The translations under genes and the position numbers were made by a program. Below are positions 61,044 through 64,000 of a stretch of 64,000 bases of DNA, piece by piece (the stretch's first letter is position 1; each line of letters starts with the position of its first letter). This DNA is from Clostridium sp. (GTDB taxonomy: Bacteria > Bacillota > Clostridia > Lachnospirales > Lachnospiraceae). Where the stretch lies: positions 1-64,000 of the forward strand of contig JAMPFS010000011.1 of the NCBI GenBank assembly GCA_023664325.1, given 5' to 3'. Below the pieces are notes generated by a model, which saw only the letters and a program-made list of their open reading frames with translations, was not told where the DNA came from and searched no databases.

Positions 61044-62316
61044 GGGTTTTAAGAAATGGTTTCAAAAATATGGATTTGATATCAAATTGTTATGGTTCTT
61101 TGTATTATTTCTGGCAGTTGGCGGTTTGTCAGTCTGTCTTACGAAAGAAAACAGGGGAAGTCATGAGAAGAATGAACTGTATTCTTACCGTCTCGAATAT
61201 AAGGGAAATAAGGATGTAACGGCGGCAGAGGTTTACACAGATCAATTATCAAAGTTAAATGCCCGTTATGCGCTTTTGATGGATGCTGCCAATTGCAGGG
61301 TGTTGTATGAAAAAAATGGATATGAACAGGCACCAATGGCAAGCACTACTAAAATTATGACATTGATTATTGCACTGGAAAATGGAAATTTAGACGATAT
61401 TGTGACGGTTTCATCCTATGCGGTGAAAATGCCCAAAGTCCGTCTGGGAATGAAGGCAAAGGAGCAATACCGGTTAAGGGATTTATTATACTCTTTAATG
61501 TTGGAATCGCACAATGATACGGCTGTGGCAATTGCGGAGCATATAGGCGGAACCGTGGAGGGGTTCGCTGCCCTTATGAACGAAAAGGCACAGGAGCTTG
61601 GCGCATATGAAACGCATTTTGTTACACCGAATGGCTTGGATGCAGACGGTCATTATACCACTGCCTATGATTTGGCGCTGATTGCAAGTTATGCGATTCA
61701 GAATGAGACGTTTTTAGAGATTATACAGACACCATCGCATTCTTTTCATGAGCAGACAACAGGCAGAAATTTTACGGTTCATAATAAAGATCAGTTTTTA
61801 AATTCATATAGCGGCGCAATTGGCATTAAAACCGGATTTACCGGGAAAGCAGGCTACTGCTTTGTAGGCGCTGCAAAACGGGAGGAGAAACAGTTTGTAA
61901 GTGTTGTGCTTGCCTCTGGCTGGCCGCCAAATAAGAGCTATAAATGGAAAGATACAAAAGCGCTTATGAATTATGGGATGGATTATTTTCATAAAAAGGA
62001 AGTTTTAGCAGAGGGTACTGCTTTTCAACAAATATCGGTTTTAGACAGCATAGAGGAGTCTCCGGTTACCCCATATGTAAAGGAAAGTGTTTCCCTGCTT
62101 TTAAAGGATGATGAACAGGTCGATTTTGATATAAAACTGCCAAAAAAATTATCGGCTCCTGTAAAAAAAGACCAGACAATCGGAGAAATCACAATTTATG
62201 TCAATGGCAGTGTCTACAAGGTGCTCCCTCTTTTTTCAGACGGAGAACGGACAAAGCTGACCTATCAGTATGTATTGGAGCAGATTGCGAAGCAGTATTT
62301 CAGGATTGTAAAATGA
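61033..62316 (+). CDS. dacF: D-alanyl-D-alanine carboxypeptidase (DacF-like, S11 family)
   Basis: A 427-residue penicillin-binding enzyme trimming the pentapeptide stem. A membrane anchor is at ~17-38. The active-site motifs are STTK (MASTTKIM), SHN (LESHNDTAV) and KTG (IGIKTGFTG), with the C-terminal PBP5-like beta domain. ATG 61033 is used, with a weak AAGAG; GTG 60994 has no ribosome site. The scpAB-dacF order is common in Clostridia. Confidence 0.92.
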   Translation: MSFLGFKKWFQKYGFDIKLLWFFVLFLAVGGLSVCLTKENRGSHEKNELYSYRLEYKGNKDVTAAEVYTDQLSKLNARYALLMDAANCRVLYEKNGYEQAPMASTTKIMTLIIALENGNLDDIVTVSSYAVKMPKVRLGMKAKEQYRLRDLLYSLMLESHNDTAVAIAEHIGGTVEGFAALMNEKAQELGAYETHFVTPNGLDADGHYTTAYDLALIASYAIQNETFLEIIQTPSHSFHEQTTGRNFTVHNKDQFLNSYSGAIGIKTGFTGKAGYCFVGAAKREEKQFVSVVLASGWPPNKSYKWKDTKALMNYGMDYFHKKEVLAEGTAFQQISVLDSIEESPVTPYVKESVSLLLKDDEQVDFDIKLPKKLSAPVKKDQTIGEITIYVNGSVYKVLPLFSDGERTKLTYQYVLEQIAKQYFRIVK

Positions 62317-62341
62317 TGGTTTTTTGTTATATACTGAAGCT
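62314..62341 (+). repeat. Direct repeat, copy 1, at the dacF stop codon
   Basis: TGATGGTTTTTTGTTATATACTGAAGCT matches 63211-63239 except for one substitution and one extra T. In the second copy it is the 3' end of a coding gene (its last codons and stop). Here it begins at the dacF stop, so it is a tail fragment left at a recombination joint. Confidence 0.75.
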
Positions 62342-62345
62342 AGTC

Positions 62346-62401
62346 ATGAGCAAAACTTAAGTTTCCGCAACTGTTTTTTGGAAATAGTGAGTTTTGCTCA
62401 T
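62346..62401. repeat. Nested inverted repeat element, copy B
   Basis: ATGAGCAAAACT (62346-62357) and AGTTTTGCTCAT (62390-62401) are a perfect 12-bp inverted repeat, with an inner pair TTTCC/GGAAA. It shares TTTTGGAAATnGnnAGTTTnGC with copy A at 4032-4088 and is similar in length (about 56 bases). Confidence 0.6.
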
Positions 62402-62435
62402 AGTTGTACGGCAAGCACTTAAGGAGGAAAAACAA

Positions 62436-62913
62436 ATGGATAACAAAATGGACTATTTACAGAAATATCATAAGGATGTTCAGGTAATTGCATCGGCAAA
62501 TGGACAGATCTTAATATTATGAGGGCGGAAATCCTCTCCAATGCCAGCCGTCAGGCAATTTGGAAAAATTCTGGACAGACTTTCCGGCCACGGTTCAAAA
62601 TTTTTATCAGAATGTACATGATGGATTTTACGATTATGCAAGCGGAAGTATGGGATTGTATGCGAAAAGTGACATTTTGTGTTTAGGAGATGAAGAATGG
62701 GGAATCATTGAGGGAATGGAAGATTCCCTTGACATTCAACTGGAATCCGCCTTTGGCTTTTTTGGCAGCGGAATGGGCGTATATGTTGTGATGGATGCAT
62801 CCAATTGTAAAGACAGTGATGCGACATTGTGGTACACCACAAAACTGCCGCATTATCATATTCCGTTCTGGGATATTGTAGACGAATGGATGGTGATTGG
62901 TTTTCAGGGGTAA
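62436..62913 (+). pseudogene. Frameshifted SMI1/KNR4 (SUKH)-like immunity gene
   Basis: A strong AAGGAGG precedes ATG 62436, but the frame stops after 28 codons (TGA 62520-62522). The next frame (+1) is open from 62515 and continues smoothly (EGGNPLQCQPSGNLEKFW, then HDGFYDYASGSMGL) to a TAA at 62911-62913. Joined by one base change, it makes ~158 residues resembling SUKH immunity proteins, by eye. A one-base insertion near 62514 would explain it; a sequencing error or recoding cannot be excluded. Confidence 0.6.
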
Positions 62914-62917
62914 AGGG

Positions 62918-63235
62918 ATGTTAAAAGAATTACAAGAGATAATAACCAAAAACAATTATATTGAAAAGACGAAAGAATCATTTTGGAAAACATTTAAGAA
63001 TTATCAGGTGGAATGTCTGGAAGAATTTAATGAGGTATTTTGTCCCTACCGTGCAGAGAGAATGAATATTATAGCAAATGACGTCTCCTTTCTGGTGCAT
63101 AACTGGCCGGATGAGGATTATTGCTGTATCGTGATTAATCTTACGATTGAGTATAATGATGAAATCGTTGGCTATTATGATGTGCATTATACGCTTGACG
63201 GTGATGTAGATGATGATTTTTTTGTTATATACTGA
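62918..63235 (+). CDS. Small acidic protein, possible immunity protein
   Basis: A 105-residue acidic protein with an odd C-terminus (LDGDVDDDFFVIY). I do not recognise the family; length, acidity and location among SUKH-type genes suggest an immunity protein. ATG 62918 follows GTAAAGGG, a modest site; ATG 62897 would overlap the previous gene. Its last 25 bases are repeated at the dacF stop. Confidence 0.5.
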   Translation: MLKELQEIITKNNYIEKTKESFWKTFKNYQVECLEEFNEVFCPYRAERMNIIANDVSFLVHNWPDEDYCCIVINLTIEYNDEIVGYYDVHYTLDGDVDDDFFVIY

Positions 63236-63239
63236 AGCT
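63211..63239 (+). repeat. Direct repeat, copy 2 (3' end of the small acidic gene)
   Basis: Near-identical to 62314-62341. It covers the last eight codons and stop of the gene at 62918-63235 and a few bases beyond. Confidence 0.75.
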
Positions 63240-63300
63240 TTTGATAGCAGTTGCCAGTTATATTGTTATACTATTTGGAATTTTGCTGCTAATATAAGAA

Positions 63301-63415
63301 ATGCGGCATCCGGTTATCGAAAAGATGTTAGTGCCAACCGGAATCCATAGCAGGACATAACGGTGGGAGAACTGCTGGAATGTGGGCAGATACTTTATGA
63401 TGAGGAGGATATGAA
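63301..63415 (+). pseudogene. Probable short coding remnant
   Basis: The 180-base gap before the SUKH gene has pieces that read like protein: RHPVIEKMLVPTGIH from ATG 63301, and after a frame change TVGELLECGQILYDEEDMK to a stop at 63416-63418. The pieces could be the end of a decayed gene. A short inverted repeat (TAGCAG/CTGCTA, 63245-63291) precedes them. Confidence 0.25.
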
Positions 63416-63886
63416 ATGACGATACAGGAGAATACGGTTATTCAACCGGTGCCAAGTGCGGAACTGCTGGCGGAGAAGGAGAGAAAATGGAGGTTGGTTT
63501 TGCCTGCGGACTATAGGGATTTTATTATAAAGTATAATGGCGGGATACCAAATGAAGCCTCCTTTGAATGTGGCGGCCGCAGCTATGCAATAACGCGATT
63601 TTTGTGTATTTTGCAGAATGTTCAGGAAAGCCCGCATGGTATCTATGATATTGGTGCCGTAGAATCCCAGATCGGAGAACGGCTGACGGATAATGAGGAT
63701 TTAATTGGCATAGAGGTACTGCCGATTGCAGAATTATTTGCCGGAGATTATGTATGCCTTGATTATCGGGAAGATCAGGGGAAACCGTGTATCTGCGTGT
63801 GGAGCCACGAGGAATCGGGAGATTTTGAACCGGTGACATATAAAGTGGCAAATACGTTCTCTGAGTTTGTGCAGGGGTTAGTGTAA
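63416..63886 (+). CDS. SMI1/KNR4 (SUKH) family immunity-type protein
   Basis: A 156-residue protein of the SUKH fold: KERKWRLVLPADYRDFIIKYNGGIPNEASF, followed by VLPIAELFAGDYVCLDYRED and a C-terminal VANTFSEFVQGL helix. SUKH proteins protect bacteria from diverse polymorphic toxins; the cognate toxin is not in this window. GAGGAGG lies seven bases ahead of ATG 63416. Confidence 0.85.
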   Translation: MTIQENTVIQPVPSAELLAEKERKWRLVLPADYRDFIIKYNGGIPNEASFECGGRSYAITRFLCILQNVQESPHGIYDIGAVESQIGERLTDNEDLIGIEVLPIAELFAGDYVCLDYREDQGKPCICVWSHEESGDFEPVTYKVANTFSEFVQGLV

Positions 63887-63909
63887 CAATGATGAGTGAA
63901 CACTGAAAA

Positions 63910-63963
63910 GCTTTGCGAGAGTCAAAGCATACTGTTTGAAGGCAAAAGCAATCATGAGCAAAC
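63910..63963. other. Hairpin and partial repeat arm at the right edge
   Basis: GCTTTG (63910-63915) and CAAAGC (63923-63928) form a short hairpin after the SUKH gene. At 63953-63963 ATGAGCAAA matches the left arm of the element at 62346. No complete element follows before the window ends. Confidence 0.3.
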
Positions 63964-64000
63964 AGGATAAAAACAGTGATAAAACAGGGGTTCAATCGTC

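Noticed and set aside
62515..62913. Independent small gene starting at TTG 62560
   Set aside because: The frame is open upstream of the TTG and continues the protein of 62436 after a one-base shift; no ribosome site precedes the TTG.

Overview
The window looks like a chromosome segment of a Gram-positive, spore-forming anaerobe of the Clostridia, most likely the Lachnospiraceae. This is inferred from gene content and order: an IspH reductase fused to ribosomal-S1-type repeats, spoIVA, a zinc-ribbon L32, a class B sortase, TTG starts on several core genes, strong AGGAGG ribosome sites, consensus sigma-A promoters, and a moderately AT-rich composition. Nearly everything reads on the + strand. 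Only the RNase H-fold exonuclease gene (10603-11712) and a tRNA-Leu (21622-21705) are on the - strand. No stretch longer than about 225 bases lacks a gene or gene remnant.

Left edge (1-4003), accessory: the 3' end of an AlbA_2/RecG-like ATP-binding regulator; then five overlapping genes combining a DUF3791/DUF3990/DUF3791 toxin-antitoxin-like cassette (the middle protein has PARP-like H-Y-E motifs) with a secreted, Ig-repeat-bearing barnase RNase and its barstar inhibitor; then a protein resembling a CDI immunity protein. A nested inverted repeat (4032-4088) closes this block.

Core (4141-62316): a long run of housekeeping genes. BaiN-like flavoprotein, DUF3137 membrane protein, cmk and ispH-S1; cheR and the minus-strand exonuclease; ruvA-ruvB-zapA-U32 peptidase-ftsW/rodA-pbp; Nudix; sortase B and an XRE regulator; tRNA-Leu; mutY, zf-HC2 anti-sigma-like protein, polA, coaE, a long FtsA-like ATPase and a GGDEF protein; ackA, DUF177 and rpmF. 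Then the transcription/translation superoperon rimP-nusA-rnpM(ylxR)-ylxQ-infB-rbfA-nrnA-truB-ribF, and ylxM-ffh-rpsP-khpA-rimM-trmD-(membrane coiled-coil protein)-rplS. After that lepB, ylqF/rbgA, lepB, rnhB, a FliK-like and FlhB-like pair (the ylqG-ylqH arrangement of Bacillus), yraN, pgeF, a PlsC-like acyltransferase, der-plsY-gpsA, spoIVA, scpA-scpB and a D,D-carboxypeptidase.

Right edge (62317-64000), accessory again: a frameshifted and an intact SUKH (SMI1/KNR4)-type immunity gene, an unrecognised small acidic protein, gene remnants, and hairpin repeats resembling the one at the left boundary. A short copy of the 3' end of the small acidic gene lies at the dacF stop codon and marks a junction between core and accessory DNA.

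The most interesting points are: the ADP-ribosyltransferase-like/antitoxin cassette coupled by overlapping starts to secreted barnase/barstar; a strong internal ribosome site that could release free S1 from the ispH-S1 gene; oppositely charged tandem-repeat tails on NusA (acidic, Tyr-rich) and IF-2 (Arg/Gly-rich) in one operon; and several hairpins placed over start sites or mRNA 5' ends. Assignments rest on reading the sequence and recalling families. No database search was run.
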